NCBI RefSeq assembly: GCF_000516985.1
Contig: NW_006917093.1
Location: forward strand, 1,178,001 to 1,242,000
DNA from: Pestalotiopsis fici W106-1
Taxonomy: Eukaryota; Ascomycota; Sordariomycetes; Amphisphaeriales; Sporocadaceae
Direction: 5' to 3'
Length of the DNA stretch: 64,000 nucleotides
Shown here: piece after piece, positions 10,736-23,200 of the stretch
Numbering within the stretch: the first letter of the stretch is position 1
How the letters are laid out: each line of letters starts with the position of its first letter
The notes under the pieces: model-generated
The model's database searches: none
Told to the model about the DNA's origin: nothing
The model's input: the letters and a program-made list of their open reading frames with translations, nothing else
Position numbers and translations under genes: made by a program

Positions 10736-13700
10736 ATGTCAGATCCCAAAAGCTACACAGTCGGCTGGATATGCGCGCTGGAAACTGAGCTTGTCGCAGC
10801 AGCCTCGTTCCTAGACGAGGAACATGACGACCCCGACTATTTGCCAGTAAACGATAACAATGCATACGTTCTTGGTCGAATCGACAAGCATAACGTTGTT
10901 ATGGCTGCGTTGCCCAATGGGCAATACGGCCTGGTTACAGCCGCAACTGTCGCCCGTGATATGGTTCGAAGTTTCCCTAACGTGAGAATTGGACTAATGG
11001 TCGGCATCGGTGGCGGAGGATCATGTTTGAAGCACGATATTCGTTTGGGTGACATTGTAGTCAGTTGCCCCAGCTCCGGCTCCAGCAGCGGCGGCGTGTT
11101 CCAGTATGACTACGGCAGAGCTATTCAAGATTCGAGGTTCATCGTTACTGGCCATCTTAATCAACCACCACAGTTCATGTTGGCTGCTTTAAATACTCTC
11201 AAAGCCCAGTACAGACGCCGAGGTAACGATATTGAAAAAGCCATCAAGGATGTTCTTGCAAGCAATACAAGGCTGCAAGCAGATTTCAAAAAGCCAGATC
11301 CCAGCACAGATAGGCTCTATAATACTGGCTATAAGCACGCTGGAGTAAAAGAACAAGAGTGCACAACCTTGTGCGATGCTTCAGAGCTCGCTCGCAGTCC
11401 GGAGCGATCAGAGGACCGGGACAACCCGACAGTCCATTATGGAATCATTGCTTCAGCAAACCAACTCATGAGGGACGCCAACCTGCGTGATAAGCTTTCG
11501 GCTGAACACGATATCTTGTGTTTCGAGATGGAGGCTGCCGGGCTCATGAATCAGTTCCCTTGTGTAGTGATCCGCGGTATTTGCGATTATTCCGATACGC
11601 ACAAGAACAAGGATTGGCAAGGTTATGCAGCCATGGCAGCAGCTGCCTACGCAAAAGACCTCCTCCGTAAAATCGCGCCTAACAAGGTGGAGGCCAAGAG
11701 AAAATTGACCGATTTTCTTTCCGATGGTTCGTCATGCCCTTAATCCCGCCCTGACCCGCTGTTCAGTCATGTCCGGATAGGTCGTATCTATAGACTGAGA
11801 CCTGTTTAGTAAAAGAAGAAATCCACGAAATGTCCATTGCAGTTGATGTCGCCAAATCGAGCTTACGTACTGCCCAAGAAGAAAAGCATTTCGAAAATGT
11901 GACCAAATGGCTTGCTGCGCCTGAGGTCTCAGGTAACCTCAACAAAGCCCGCGAGGCTCGCCACCCAGGTTCGGGGCAACGTTTGATCGATGAAGAAGCC
12001 TACCAAGAATGGAAAATTCGACCAAACTCTTTCCTTTGGTTGTTTGGGATTCCAGGATGCGGCAAAACAATCCTCACCTCCACCGTAATCGACGATCTTC
12101 TTGCAAGCGCTAATCACTCGCAAGCGCTTTTCTATTTCTACTTCGACTTTACCGATACCCGGAAGCAAACATTCGAGAACTGTGTGCGTTCTCTCCTGGA
12201 CCAATTGTATCACATCAACGTGCGATCTCGGAAAGAAGTGGATGCTTTGTACGCATCTTGTAAAAACGGCAGAGAACAGCCTAGCAAGAGTTCCATTCAA
12301 GAGACTTTCGCTAAGATAGTCAAAAGTGGCGAGACATGGCTTGTTCTCGATGCACTTGATGAATGCAAAGTCCGAGACGACTTGCTTCTCTGGCTGGGAG
12401 ATCTTCGAAGCGACGAGATGAACCTCCATGTCGTTGCAACGAGCCGACCTGAACAGGATATCCAGACATCTATGAAGCAAATATGTCGCAGTGAAAAGGA
12501 GAAAATCGCAATTCACGAGGATCTTCTGAAGGCAGATATCCAAAATTACGTACACGCAATCATCAAAGAGCACGAAGATTTCCGTGTCTGGAGGTCACTG
12601 CCCAACATCCAAGAAGAGATTGAGATCAGTCTCGTCAGTAAGTCCCATGGGATGTAAGAGCCAACACACTCGCCGTTGATTATCCATGCTAATATGCCCA
12701 GGTTCCGTTGGGTCTGGTGCCAAATCGGTGCTTTGAAAAGATGCCGTGACCCTATAGCACTTCGAAAAGCACTTGCGTCGCTTCCGAAGGATCTGGACGA
12801 CACATATTCACGGATACTTGGCAATGTTCCGTTGGAACATATCGATCAGACCCTGCGAATCTTGCAATTTCTTACATACTCGGAACGTCCGTTGCGAATC
12901 GATGAAGCTGTGGACGCGATCGCGGTTCAGGTCGGCCCTAATGTGGGGCAGGGTTCCCGCTTCAGTCTTGGTGACAGAATGCCGGATCCGAATAATATCG
13001 TGGGATATTGTTCTAGCCTTGCCGTTATTGTTGAGAGAAAACACCGTAATTTGATTGTTCAAGAGATCCAACTAGCACATTTCTCAGTCAAGGACTATCT
13101 TACTTCAGACCGGCTAGAAAGCAAATTTGCTCGATACTTCCAGGAAATATCTGCCCGAAGCTCTATAGCAGATGTCTGCTTAGCATATCTTTTGGAACTT
13201 GAGCCTCAGATGGTCGAAGTGATCACGAACACATTCCACTTTGCAGAGTATTCGGCGAGATACTGGGCAAGCCATGCCCATGTTGTCGAATATCATAGCC
13301 AGCAAACATTTGAGCTCGCAGCAGAGCTATTTCTTGACCGTTCTCGAATAAAAATGTGGTTGCTACTCAGCGACTCGGACGAGAATAGAATCTTGGAGTA
13401 CGGTCGGCCCATCCTGGCACCTTCCCTATACTTTGCGTCACTCGTAGGACTACCACGCTGTTCGAAAATGCTATTGGACCAAGGTGCGGACGTGAACGCG
13501 CCGGGTGGCAAGTACGGCACTGCGCTTGAGGCTGCCTCTGCTAAAGGTCACAAGGATATCGTCAGCATCTTGCTGGATAAATATGCGGACGTCAACACGG
13601 AGAGCAGGGGCTACGGCACTGCGCTTGAGGCCGCCTCTGCTGAAGGTCACAAGGATGTCGTCGACATTCTGCTGGAGAAAGGAGCGGACGTCAACCCTTC

Positions 13701-14586
13701 AGATGAGTTTACTCCACTGGGATCAGCTGCGTTTCACGGGCACAAAGAAATAGTATGCTCACTTCTTGACAAGGGTGCAAACGTCGATGCGATGATTGCT
13801 TCAGCTTCAGACAGAACACCACTAGCATTGGCAGCTGCACAAGGTCATGAAGCCGTGGTACGCATCCTTTTAAAACACGGTGCTGCGGTTAACGATAAGA
13901 ATGGAGCGCGTATGCTGTTCGATGTCGTCGAGGGCCAATATTTGGAGATTCTTGAGTTACTCCTTGGTGCTGGTGCAAACTATCTAGCTACAGATGATTA
14001 TGGTCGATCGCTTCTCACGTGGGCAATTATCCTCAATCATTGCAGAGTAGTGGATTTTCTACTCGACGTGTCTGGCTTCGATATAAGCACAAGAGACCAT
14101 TGGGGCGCAACGGCAATATCTTTTGCTGCTCGATACGGACGTTCGGCAATCTTTCGAAAACTCGCAGTTTCGTCCAGTGTTGACCTGCACGTGGCAGATG
14201 ACTTTGGTCGGACACCTCTCTGGTGGGCCCGAAAACAAGGGCATGACGACATATCAAGTGCTATCGTTCAGCATCGTCACTTGCCTACGAACGAGGAAAC
14301 GGTGAAATCTCAAATTCCACTCGCAATTGGAGAGCCTACAAGATTTGCCACTGATTTCAATATCGGAGAACATTGTTATGTCTGCATGGCTCATTTAAAT
14401 GATTCATGGTATGAATGTAACGTCTGCGAGGGAAGCCACTTTTTTGTATGTGAGGATTGTTATGGGTTGGGGGCTCACTGCCTTGTGGAATCGCACATTT
14501 TGTTTCTGCGTAGTTTACTGCCTTCGCCATCAGAACAAAGTGGTAGCCCCACAGCAAGCTCAGGCTACCTTAGTAGTGTAGAGTGA
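10736..14586 (+). CDS. NOD-like receptor: PNP_UDP phosphorylase domain - NACHT - ankyrin - ZZ finger
   Basis: Three exons: 10736-11726, 11810-12653 and 12702-14586, total 1239 residues. Intron 1 has donor GTTCGT and acceptor TTTAG. The second donor, GTAAGA at 12654, was chosen over the earlier GTAAGT at 12637 because only it gives the conserved ..KSHGMFRWVWCQ junction. Residues 5-325 form the nucleoside-phosphorylase-like domain (YTVGWICALETEL, LMVGIGGGG, FEMEAAGLMNQFP, VIRGICDYSD). The NACHT NTPase has its P-loop GIPGCGKT at about 410-417 and Walker B WLVLDALDEC at about 508-517. Ankyrin repeats run from about 850 to 1138. The C-terminal ZZ-type finger (about 1169-1215) shows CYVC, CNVC, CEDC and a final H-x5-H. 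Fungal NLRs are cytosolic regulators of non-self recognition and cell death. The ligand is not predictable. Confidence 0.92.
13513..13696 (+). repeat. Near-identical 99-bp ankyrin units in the NLR
   Basis: Two 33-codon ankyrin units begin at 13513 and 13612 with the identical DNA TACGGCACTGCGCTTGAGGC. They differ at only about 11 of the first 84 bases. The remaining ankyrin units are much more diverged. Several of the differences are non-synonymous (for example K/E, S/D and Y/G positions). Confidence 0.8.
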
Positions 14587-15213
14587 TATCGTGAATGTCG
14601 TACTGACGTAGTCAGTACCCACCGCAGATCACTTGCGTGGGTATACAGTCGCTCTTCAGCACCTCTCTTTTGTAGACTAGAGATTAACTCAGACATCTTG
14701 CAATGCTTCCTCGATCATCTCGTCTTCAATCCCCCCTTCACACATCGGCTCATGTCTGAGTCCTCTTAGTACCTGAAAAGTATACAATCGGTGATTGCAA
14801 AATAATGTGGAAACGCAAGAGCTTTTCTGCATTTATGAATCATTGTAGCGGACTTGAGATGTTGCAAAGGCTAAAGGTAGCTAGGAAGCATCATTACGTT
14901 GTTCTCTTGCTCCTCCCATCTAGACCCGACCACGCCCATTGCGATAGCTTGATCGTTAATCGCAACACTTCTTTGATACGTCGTGAAGTTACGGCACCAA
15001 CTTTCTCGTCTAGAGTTATGATATCAAACTTTCTGGCGCTGAAGTTGCAGGATTTCGTCCGCTAGAATTTCATTGAATGTTGTGGCAATTGTAAGTATGT
15101 GTATAAGTACAGAAAGAATATATAATGGTTTCATGGTTGAAAACATTCGATATGCGTAACCCATTATTTGAGGTCGTTTTGGAGGTGTACATGAACTAAA
15201 ATGAACGACTTGA
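14587..15213. other. Intergenic between convergent genes
   Basis: About 630 bp between the NLR stop and the MFS stop. An ORF at 14805-15065 has no motif. Nothing else was recognised. Confidence 0.5.
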
Positions 15214-16668
15214 TTACTGACTAATCTCGTACTTGCTTCTTCGTCTCAAGCTCTCACCCCATATCCAAAAGCACCATGGTATAGGAGCCATGAGCAATGA
15301 CAAAAATGCAAGCAACGATGTTCCCCATCCAGCCCCCAACACCTGAAACATCTGTAGTGCAAACATGGGAAATGCTGTGCTTAGGCTGTATCGACTCAGC
15401 ATGGTTGAACTCGAGGCAGACGCGCCGTAGAGAGGACCATATGAGTCCAGCATGAACAAGCTCGCGCCAGCATAGACCAACAGCGACCCCGTCATTGTTA
15501 CACCTTGAAAAGTGATTGTGACCATCCAGTGAACCCGCCTTTCTGCAGCCCAGCCCGAGACAAATAGTCCAATGGGAATCAGAGCGCTGCCTATGAGCGA
15601 CGACACCAGTCGATGTTTTGGGGGTAATCTGCTGCTCGCACCGTGGTGAAGCCGATACGAGTCTATCCGACGCTGATAATAGTATATGTCGATGAGTGCA
15701 AAAGGAAGACACGCAATCCCAGTACCAATAGACAGACCAAGATAAGACAGTGACTGGGCTGGGCCGTCAAAGCCGTAGTAGGTCTCAAAGATCCACGGCA
15801 CAGAAGTAACGAAAGCGTAGATGAGTCCAAAGATGAGCCCATTGTACAGGCTGACGAAAAGTACTATGGGCTCTGTGAAAAGCATGTGTAGTGGTCGTTG
15901 AATGAGGACGAGGAAGAAATATCGGATAGCTTTGCCGGGTGATGATCTGCGAGAGAATGCATCCTCTAGACCCTGTTTTCTTGCACGCCGTTCGAGGATC
16001 TTGCGCTTATAGGTCTCTGGGGTGAAAAGCGTCGGTACGTAGATTGTAATTGCCACCACGATTGCCACCCACTGTGTCCAGCGCCAGTTTGTTGCTCGAA
16101 CGACGAATCCGCCAATGAGCGGTGCCAAGTTGGCTGCTTCCGATGGTATAGAGTAGTAAATCCCCAGAACCGTCCCTCGATATCGCTCCGCGGTGTAGTC
16201 TAGAATGGTTGCGGATGCATTGTTGATGTTTGGCGAGGCAAACATGCCTGCGAAGAATCGACAGACGATCAAGGCTTGTAGGGTTCGAGAGAAACTGGCA
16301 CCGACCATGAAAAGAATGAAGATTGGCGTAGTAAACACAAAGACTGCTCTTCTGCCGTACTGTTCCGAGAGGGGTGCTCCTACGATGGGACCAAAAGACA
16401 AGCCTAGGTTGTACAAAGTTAGAGGCAGTACAGCCACCTCGTAGCTGCAATTGAAGATGGTCATTATCTCGTCCACGGCCGGCGCATAAATGGCGCCTGC
16501 AAACGCGCTTATAAACGCTAATAGGGTCAGGATACTGATGCAGACGCATCGCGTCCGGAAGGGAAAATTCCGTGGGTTGTCTGGATCATCGGGACCATTC
16601 CAGTCGGTAGCTGCGATCCTTCGCTGGGTCGGGGACTCGAATGTGTGCTGCTCAATCTCAAAGTCCAT
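15214..16668 (-). CDS. MFS drug:H+ antiporter (DHA1-type exporter)
   Basis: A single exon of 484 residues with an ATG at 16668. The cytosolic N-terminus has the typical motif DWNGPDDPDNPRNFP ahead of the first membrane span. About 12 spans follow. The loop between spans 2 and 3 reads GAPLSEQYGRRAVFV, the MFS motif A G-x3-(D/E)-x2-GRR. The DHA1 proton-antiport motif region LYNLGLSFGPIVGAP and the span-5 region YYSIPSEAANLAPLIGGFV are also clear. Family members sit in the plasma membrane and export small hydrophobic compounds or fungicides. The gene is divergent from the Zn2Cys6 regulator at 17376 across about 707 bp, which suggests regulation of the transporter by that factor (inference). Confidence 0.92.
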   Translation of the reverse strand: MDFEIEQHTFESPTQRRIAATDWNGPDDPDNPRNFPFRTRCVCISILTLLAFISAFAGAIYAPAVDEIMTIFNCSYEVAVLPLTLYNLGLSFGPIVGAPLSEQYGRRAVFVFTTPIFILFMVGASFSRTLQALIVCRFFAGMFASPNINNASATILDYTAERYRGTVLGIYYSIPSEAANLAPLIGGFVVRATNWRWTQWVAIVVAITIYVPTLFTPETYKRKILERRARKQGLEDAFSRRSSPGKAIRYFFLVLIQRPLHMLFTEPIVLFVSLYNGLIFGLIYAFVTSVPWIFETYYGFDGPAQSLSYLGLSIGTGIACLPFALIDIYYYQRRIDSYRLHHGASSRLPPKHRLVSSLIGSALIPIGLFVSGWAAERRVHWMVTITFQGVTMTGSLLVYAGASLFMLDSYGPLYGASASSSTMLSRYSLSTAFPMFALQMFQVLGAGWGTSLLAFLSLLMAPIPWCFWIWGESLRRRSKYEISQ

Positions 16669-17375
16669 TGTAACAGGCCGCTAGGTGTGCTGGTGGAGGA
16701 GGCGTGGTAGTGTCGATACCATCTCAGAACTCTCGTCATGTTCTCGCACCTTGGGTTTGTCGTCAGCAAAAGTCTATCCATTGATATATGTCAAAAAAGA
16801 TATAGTCACCTAGGCTTTAGATAGAAAGCTGTTCCGCAACGCGCTAAGCAAATGACCGGGAATGGTGATACCGTGATCCACGGACTTGTATGAAGGGATG
16901 GAGATGCATCTCCGAAGAGCGGGTGCCCGACAGCGGGAAAAAGAAGCGCAGCAAAAAGAATCCTACAGCAGCGAAATCCAAGTCGCGCAATTTTATTTTC
17001 TGGATTTTGGCACAAAGGCCTGGCCCATCGCATTTAGGCTCAAATGTCATCTTTCCAAGCGGACTGCAAGGGTGCTGCTACCATAACTAGATACCAACAT
17101 GAAATCCCCACTAGATTGAATGCTCATTATATGAGTGCACTTGTGATATCAGGCCTTAATTCCTAGCAATTGAGATATGCCATTCATGTCAAGCCATAAG
17201 ACCTGGATTTGACCCTTTGACTTGACTCTGTCGGCATTCTAAAATCCGGGGATCGCTGGAGCATATTGTGGGGTTCGGGGATGCACTACCGAGGTGTACT
17301 GGGTCCGTCCTGAACTAAAGTCAGTTGCGCAGAACTACATCTCCGAACTTTGCTTTCCTTCCCAAAACTCCGAAT
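16669..17375. promoter_or_regulatory. Divergent promoter region, MFS exporter / Zn2Cys6 regulator
   Basis: 707 bp separate the two divergent start codons. The short ORFs inside have no motif. A shared regulatory region is likely from the layout, but I could not identify specific operator sites by eye. Confidence 0.45.
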
Positions 17376-19726
17376 ATGGTGGGAGAAGCACACCCGAAAC
17401 GGCGGAACCCCCGAGAGCGAATGAGGGCCGATTCAAAATGCCGCACATGCGGAACATGTCGGCGTAAAAAGGTGCAGGCCTAGGACCCGCCCATGGCTAG
17501 GTCTCGCTACGAGTGCGAGAAATTTCAAGGCGCACTAATACTAACAAACTTCTTTAGGTGAGATGTGACGGCCAGCACCCCAAATGTAGTTATTGCAGCG
17601 CCAAAGGCTTGAATTGCGTTTATTCCGAAGACGGAAGACGCACATCGACGAGGCCGAAGAGGGCAGATCTCCAGGCTTTGCAAAAGGAAATACAAGAGCT
17701 GAGAGGGAGAGAGCGCCCACCATCAGGCCAATTGTCTTCTACAGGATCAATCTTGAACCATGGTTTGAGGCATGTTGAAGGCAATGGCCCTGTAGACGAC
17801 ATTCTGTCCAGAACTGCTGATGTTGGACGATTGGGAGCTGTCGCACATGGTCCTGCTTCCGAATCACAGCGCACTCATGATGGGCAGCCTCAGGTAGTTG
17901 ACGCGCAGTCGCAAGATTATGACACGGCGTCACCATCTGAAGCCAATGTGATAGCATCTGGGCCCCAAGTTTTCGGTGCAACAAGTTTGCTTCACGACCA
18001 ATCATCCACGACCCCTCTAGCCAACCGTGGGTCTAGTGAACACGACAATCACAACCCTACAAAAGCTTGTATGCGTGACCAGCTCATTTCCAATGCCGCC
18101 CTGGGCAGGCACGATGAACTCACCATGAAATATACGCCAAGCATGAAAGCAGCCATGGACTTTGATGGTGTTCCAATGGATACGGCCATGCACCTCCTGG
18201 ATTTGCATTGGAATCGACAGCATTTATCATATCTCATAACGTACCGTCCTGCAGTTATGGACAGCTTGATAAAGAACGGCCCCTATGTGAACAAGCTTCT
18301 GCTCAACGCAATATATCTGCAGAGCAGCATGTATAGCGACCGAGAGCATGTTCTCTTCGGAAGCGACGTGGAACGCAAAGGAATGGCGTTCTATGAGCGC
18401 TTCAAGGTGCTGCTGTCATCTTACATTGATGAACCCACCATCCCAACTATTGCGGCTCTGTTGACTTGCGGTTCATGTCTGGTCCCTTTTGGCCTGCAAA
18501 GTGCTGCTTGGACGCTTTGCGGCATGGCCTACAGGATGCTGGTGGATATCGGATGCCATTTGGATATTGTACCGACTTCAGGCACACAGTCAAATCCTCG
18601 AAAATTAGCTGTCGAGCAGGAGATGAGACGACGTCTCTACTGGGGAGCATTTGTGACCGACAAATTTCAATCCATCTTTCTCGGCCGTGCTCCAGCCCTC
18701 CACGAATACGACGGAAATACCCCACATGAGTTCCTCGATATATTCGAGGAGGTGGAAGAATGGAATCCCTACATTGATCCAATGGTACCACTTCCAGGAC
18801 ATGTAAGTCTCCGGTACAATGGGCGACCGACTTATGCCACAAGCACATTTCAGTCCCTACTTCGCCTTTGCAAGATAACGACCAAAATAATCGATGCTTT
18901 CTACTCGGCACAGAGCGCTTCAACTCCTCAACACAAGCTACTACAGATTAGAAAAGAAGTCAATCATCAGCTTGACGACTGGAAAGGGACTTTGCCTGAA
19001 TGGCTAAAATTTGAACCGGGAATAGATCCAACGCCGCCCCCTCACCAAATCACACCACAGTAAGTTCTGTTATAACGTCTTGATATACAACTAGCTGAGT
19101 TTTGAGCAGCACGACCTTTTGGACGATGGTTATTTTGACCGAGCAAGCATTTTTGAGTGGCAGGCAGTTCAACATCGAGTTGGACCACACTATACAAGCC
19201 GAGTCAAAACAAAGGTGCATTGAAGCTTCACTCAAAATATGGAAGCTTGTGGAAGCCTATCGGGACACGTTTACTCTCAGACGTGCTCAGTATGGCATCT
19301 CCTATGCCACTTACTGTGCTGTTCTTGTATTGTTGCAAATGTCCAATACCAGTGAGCACCTCGACTGCATTCGTTTCTTCTGGACTGCTCTATGGGAATA
19401 TCAGAAGGGCTGCAGTTATAGCCTCAAGCGGCCATTGAACCTGTTGAAATCCCTCATGTATCGACTCGAATCCGCCGGGCAGATTCTGAGCGATGATCAA
19501 ACTGAAGGCAACAGCCAAACAAGACCTGAGAGTAAGTCGTCACAAGAAATCATTATCTATCATTACTGATTCCACTTTCACAGGCTTTCCAGAAACTATG
19601 ATCTTTAATATTGAGCAAGAAATGCTCATGGTCAATCCGGATGATTCTTTACACAACTTTCTCTTTGACGGGATTTCGGATAATGGTCCGCTGGCAGATG
19701 ATACCATCTTTGGAATGTTTATGTGA
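17376..19726 (+). CDS. Zn2Cys6 fungal transcription factor
   Basis: Four exons: 17376-17471, 17558-19059, 19110-19531 and 19584-19726, total 720 residues. The first intron lies inside the zinc cluster: exon 1 gives C-R-T-C-G-T-C-RRKK and exon 2 starts VRCDGQHPKCSYCSAKGLNC. Together they make the C-x2-C-x6-C-x6-C-x2-C-x6-C binuclear cluster. A serine/glutamine-rich linker follows, and then the fungal-specific transcription factor domain (about 230-480), with TLCGMAYRMLVDIGCH and a RRRLYWGAFVTDKFQSIFLGR motif. These are nuclear DNA-binding regulators. The neighbours, an MFS and an ABC exporter, make export or detoxification the likely target (inference). The last exon is short and acidic and ends DDTIFGMFM. 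Confidence 0.9.
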
Positions 19727-20282
19727 TAGATTGATAGAGCTTGGTACCTCAACTCAGTGGTCTCAAGGCTCTTGTCCCATCTCCAGCCCACATGCCACCA
19801 ATAACAGAGCCTACTACATAAGGAGGATTGTACGTTGACGTAACCTGGCACAGTGGTGGGACACCGGCAGCTCAGTGGTAGCTAGGACTTACTGTGGGGA
19901 ATTGGCAGGCAGTGACTTTAGTGAGAAAGACTAGCTGAAAAAGGTTAAGCGCCTCGATCGGTAATACGGGGTCCTGATTGAGTCCGGCTCGTAAACTTCC
20001 CAAAGCGGTAATCGCGAAATAGTGGAGCATTTCCTTTGGGGTCTGTCATTAGTCAAGTATTTTCATGTTGATGGTGAACGAGATCCCTCCAAATTTATTG
20101 TCTTCTTGTGTTTGTGTATTCATCTTCCCCCGGAATGACTCAAAAGGGGCTTTTACCATCTTTTATTTGCCTCCATTCTAAATCGACAGACGTTCTTCCG
20201 TATTTCCGTCCCCCTTCTCTTCTTGTATATAAAGACCATTGACCTCACACTTTTCAAGACTCAGCAAGAAAGACCACCAGAC
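19727..20282. other. Intergenic upstream of the ABC transporter
   Basis: 556 bp containing the 3' region of the regulator gene and the promoter of the ABC gene. Apart from the TATA element listed separately, nothing was recognised. Confidence 0.5.
20226..20233 (+). promoter_or_regulatory. TATA box of the ABC transporter gene
   Basis: TATATAAA sits 50 bp before the ATG at 20283. In this position it would give a very short 5' leader. It is a sequence match only, and no start site is known. Confidence 0.4.
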
Positions 20283-23200
20283 ATGGCTGAAGATCAAGAG
20301 GAAACGAAACAAACCGACCAGGAGACTCCGAAACGCGTCCCGACCGCGTCCGACTACTTCAGAATCTTCTCGTACGCGACAAGATGGGACTGGTGTATCT
20401 ACGCAGTCGCCGTTCTGGCCTCTCTCGGTGCCGGCATAACGATGCCACTGATGAACATAATATTTGGTCAACTCGTGGGCCAATTCACCGACTTTAGCTT
20501 GTCTTCCAGTCAGAGTTTCAGTTCAATCCTCAATCAGCAAGCCTTGTATATCATGGCCATCTTCTTCGTTCGATGGGCGCTGAGCTCAATCAACAAATTC
20601 TGCTTCAGAATGATTGGTATTCGCCTGTCATCTGCCATTCGACGAGACTATCTCGAAGCACTGTTTGCACAGCCGATCCACACCATCGATTGCATGCCTC
20701 AGGGCGCACCAGCGACGGCCATCAGTACGACCTCGAATACCTTGCAATTGGGCGTCTCCGAGCGCTTGGGCTCCTTTCTGCAGTCCTTGGTGACGATCGT
20801 GTCATCGCTGGTCATTGCATTTGTGTGGAGCTGGGATTTGACTCTAGTGACGTGCTCGCTACTACTATACATTATTGTCGTCCTGTCCTTCACGATGCCT
20901 CGCGTGGTCAAGGGTCAGACTGTCATGGCTCAGACAGATGCTGAAGCTACTAGCATTGCCAGCGAAGCCCTAGCTAACGTCAGACTCGTCATGGCATTTG
21001 GTGCGCAGAAACGTATTCTCTCGAGTTACAATGAGTGGGTCGAAAAATCGCGAAAGAAGGGGTACAGGACTGCCCCGATTATAGGAATCCAGATTGGATC
21101 GATTGTAAGTGATCTGCTACCTATCGCATTCGTAACATGCCACTAACCAGATTGAATTTCAGTACTTTGGCATGTTTGGTGCCTTTGGATTGGCATTCTG
21201 GTATGGCACACAACGCTACAGTGTTGGTGCCATTAGTAATGCTGGCGTTGTTATTGTGGTACTCATGTCTGTTCTACTGGTCCTCATGTCCTTGGAGAGA
21301 GTTAGCACGCCTTTGATATCAGTAAGCCAGGCCATGGTAGCCGCCTGTGACTTTTTCACCGTCATCGACGCTCCTCTCCCCAAGGTGGGCTCTCTCCAGC
21401 CCGACATCTCTCTGGAGGATATCGTTTTCGACAATGTCACATTTGAATACCCCAACCGACCCGATGCAAAAGTCCTCGACGGACTAACCTTGCGTATCCG
21501 AAACGGCAAGAATACAGCTCTCGTGGGTCCTTCAGGCTCTGGCAAGAGCACAATCGTCGGCTTGATAGAGCACTGGTACCCATTGGAAAACATGAAGGTG
21601 GCGGACACGGATGCCACCGAACACAGCGCGTGTGGCTCAATCACTGTCGGCAATCACAAACTGTCCGAGCTCGACCCGAAATGGTGGAGGTCCCAAATTG
21701 GCCTCGTCCAGCAGGAGCCATTTCTTTTCAACGACACCATCTATGGCAATGTAGCCAATGGTCTTATTGGATCTCCATGGGCCAATGAGTCCGAGCAGCG
21801 AAAGCGAGAGCTTGTCGTACAAGCATGTCAAGAAGCGTACGCTGCAGAGTTTATTGACCGCCTTCCTGACGTAAGTTATTTTACTAGTCCTCCAAGACTC
21901 CCTGACGAATTTTCGGTACTGACTTTGCCTTTTACTTACAGGGATACGATACGATGGTCGGAGACGGTGGCGCCAAATTGTCCGGAGGCCAAAAACAACG
22001 TATAGCTATTGCGAGGTGCATCATAAAGAGACCCAAGATCATAATCCTTGACGAAGCCACGAGCGCCATTGACACAAGGAGCGAGGGGATCGTCCAGGCG
22101 GCCCTAGACAAAATTACACAAAACCGCACAAGCGTCACAATAGCACATCGTCTTTCTACAATCAAGAAGGCAGATCACATTATTGTGTTGCAGAAGGGAC
22201 GAGCGGTCGAGGAGGGTACGCATCAAAGTCTCATGACAGACTCCACGAGCGTATACAGATCCTTGGTTGACGCACAATCCCTACAAGTGTCGCAGTCAGC
22301 TTCACAGATTGCTGATACACCCAGCGTCGCCGTTTCGGAAGATCTTGAGAAGGCAATAAGTATTCACGATCACGTCTCCAATCACTCGACAAAAGGGGAC
22401 ATGACTGCAGAGAAGCCGCCAAGAAGTCTTTCGCACAACTTTGCAAGGATCTTGCGGGAGCAAAAGTCAATCTGGCCGTTCTTTAGCACCGTTGTTATGG
22501 CTAGCGTGGTGTCAGCTGCTGGCACGCCGATGCAGGCCTGGCTTTTCGCCAAAGTCATTACTGTTTTCACCCTACAGGGAGACGATCTCAGAAGGGAATC
22601 GAGCTTCTGGGGATTCATGTGGTTTGCTCTCGCGGGAGGCGTTGGTCTAAGTTGGCTCGTGGTGGCCTGGCTCAGCGCCCACGTCCAGTACTCGATCAGC
22701 GCGGCGTACAAGGTCACGTACATGACGGATATACTGCAACAAAAGATCAAGTTCTTCGATCAAGACAGCAACTCTCATGGATCGTTGAGCAGCCGTATCG
22801 CTGGCGACGCAAAACATTTGGAGGAGCTTTTCGGTATGAATCTCGCTCTTGTCCTCAACGGCATCTTTACAATTATTGGGTGCGTCATCATTGCACTATC
22901 TTTTAGCTGGAAACTCGGCTTGATATCATTCTTTGTCACCATGCCGACCATGGTTTCGTCGGGTCTGTGGAAGTTTCGGCACGAAATCCAGTTTGACAGC
23001 ATGAACTCGGCCGTCTTTACCGAGAGTTCGCAGTTTGCCACCGAGGCCATAAACGCCATGAGAACCGTCTCTGCCCTGGCTATGGAATCTTCTATCAATG
23101 CGAGATATCGCAAGTTGCTAAACGACCACGTTCAAAAGGCTCGCATCAAGGCCCAGTGGACATGCGCATTCTTTGGCTTTGCAGACAGTGTCGGTCTTGG

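Noticed and set aside
10736..14586. Three separate genes (phosphorylase, NACHT, ankyrin)
   Set aside because: Both gaps are short introns with branch sites and frame-keeping junctions, and the joined order is a known fungal NLR layout.
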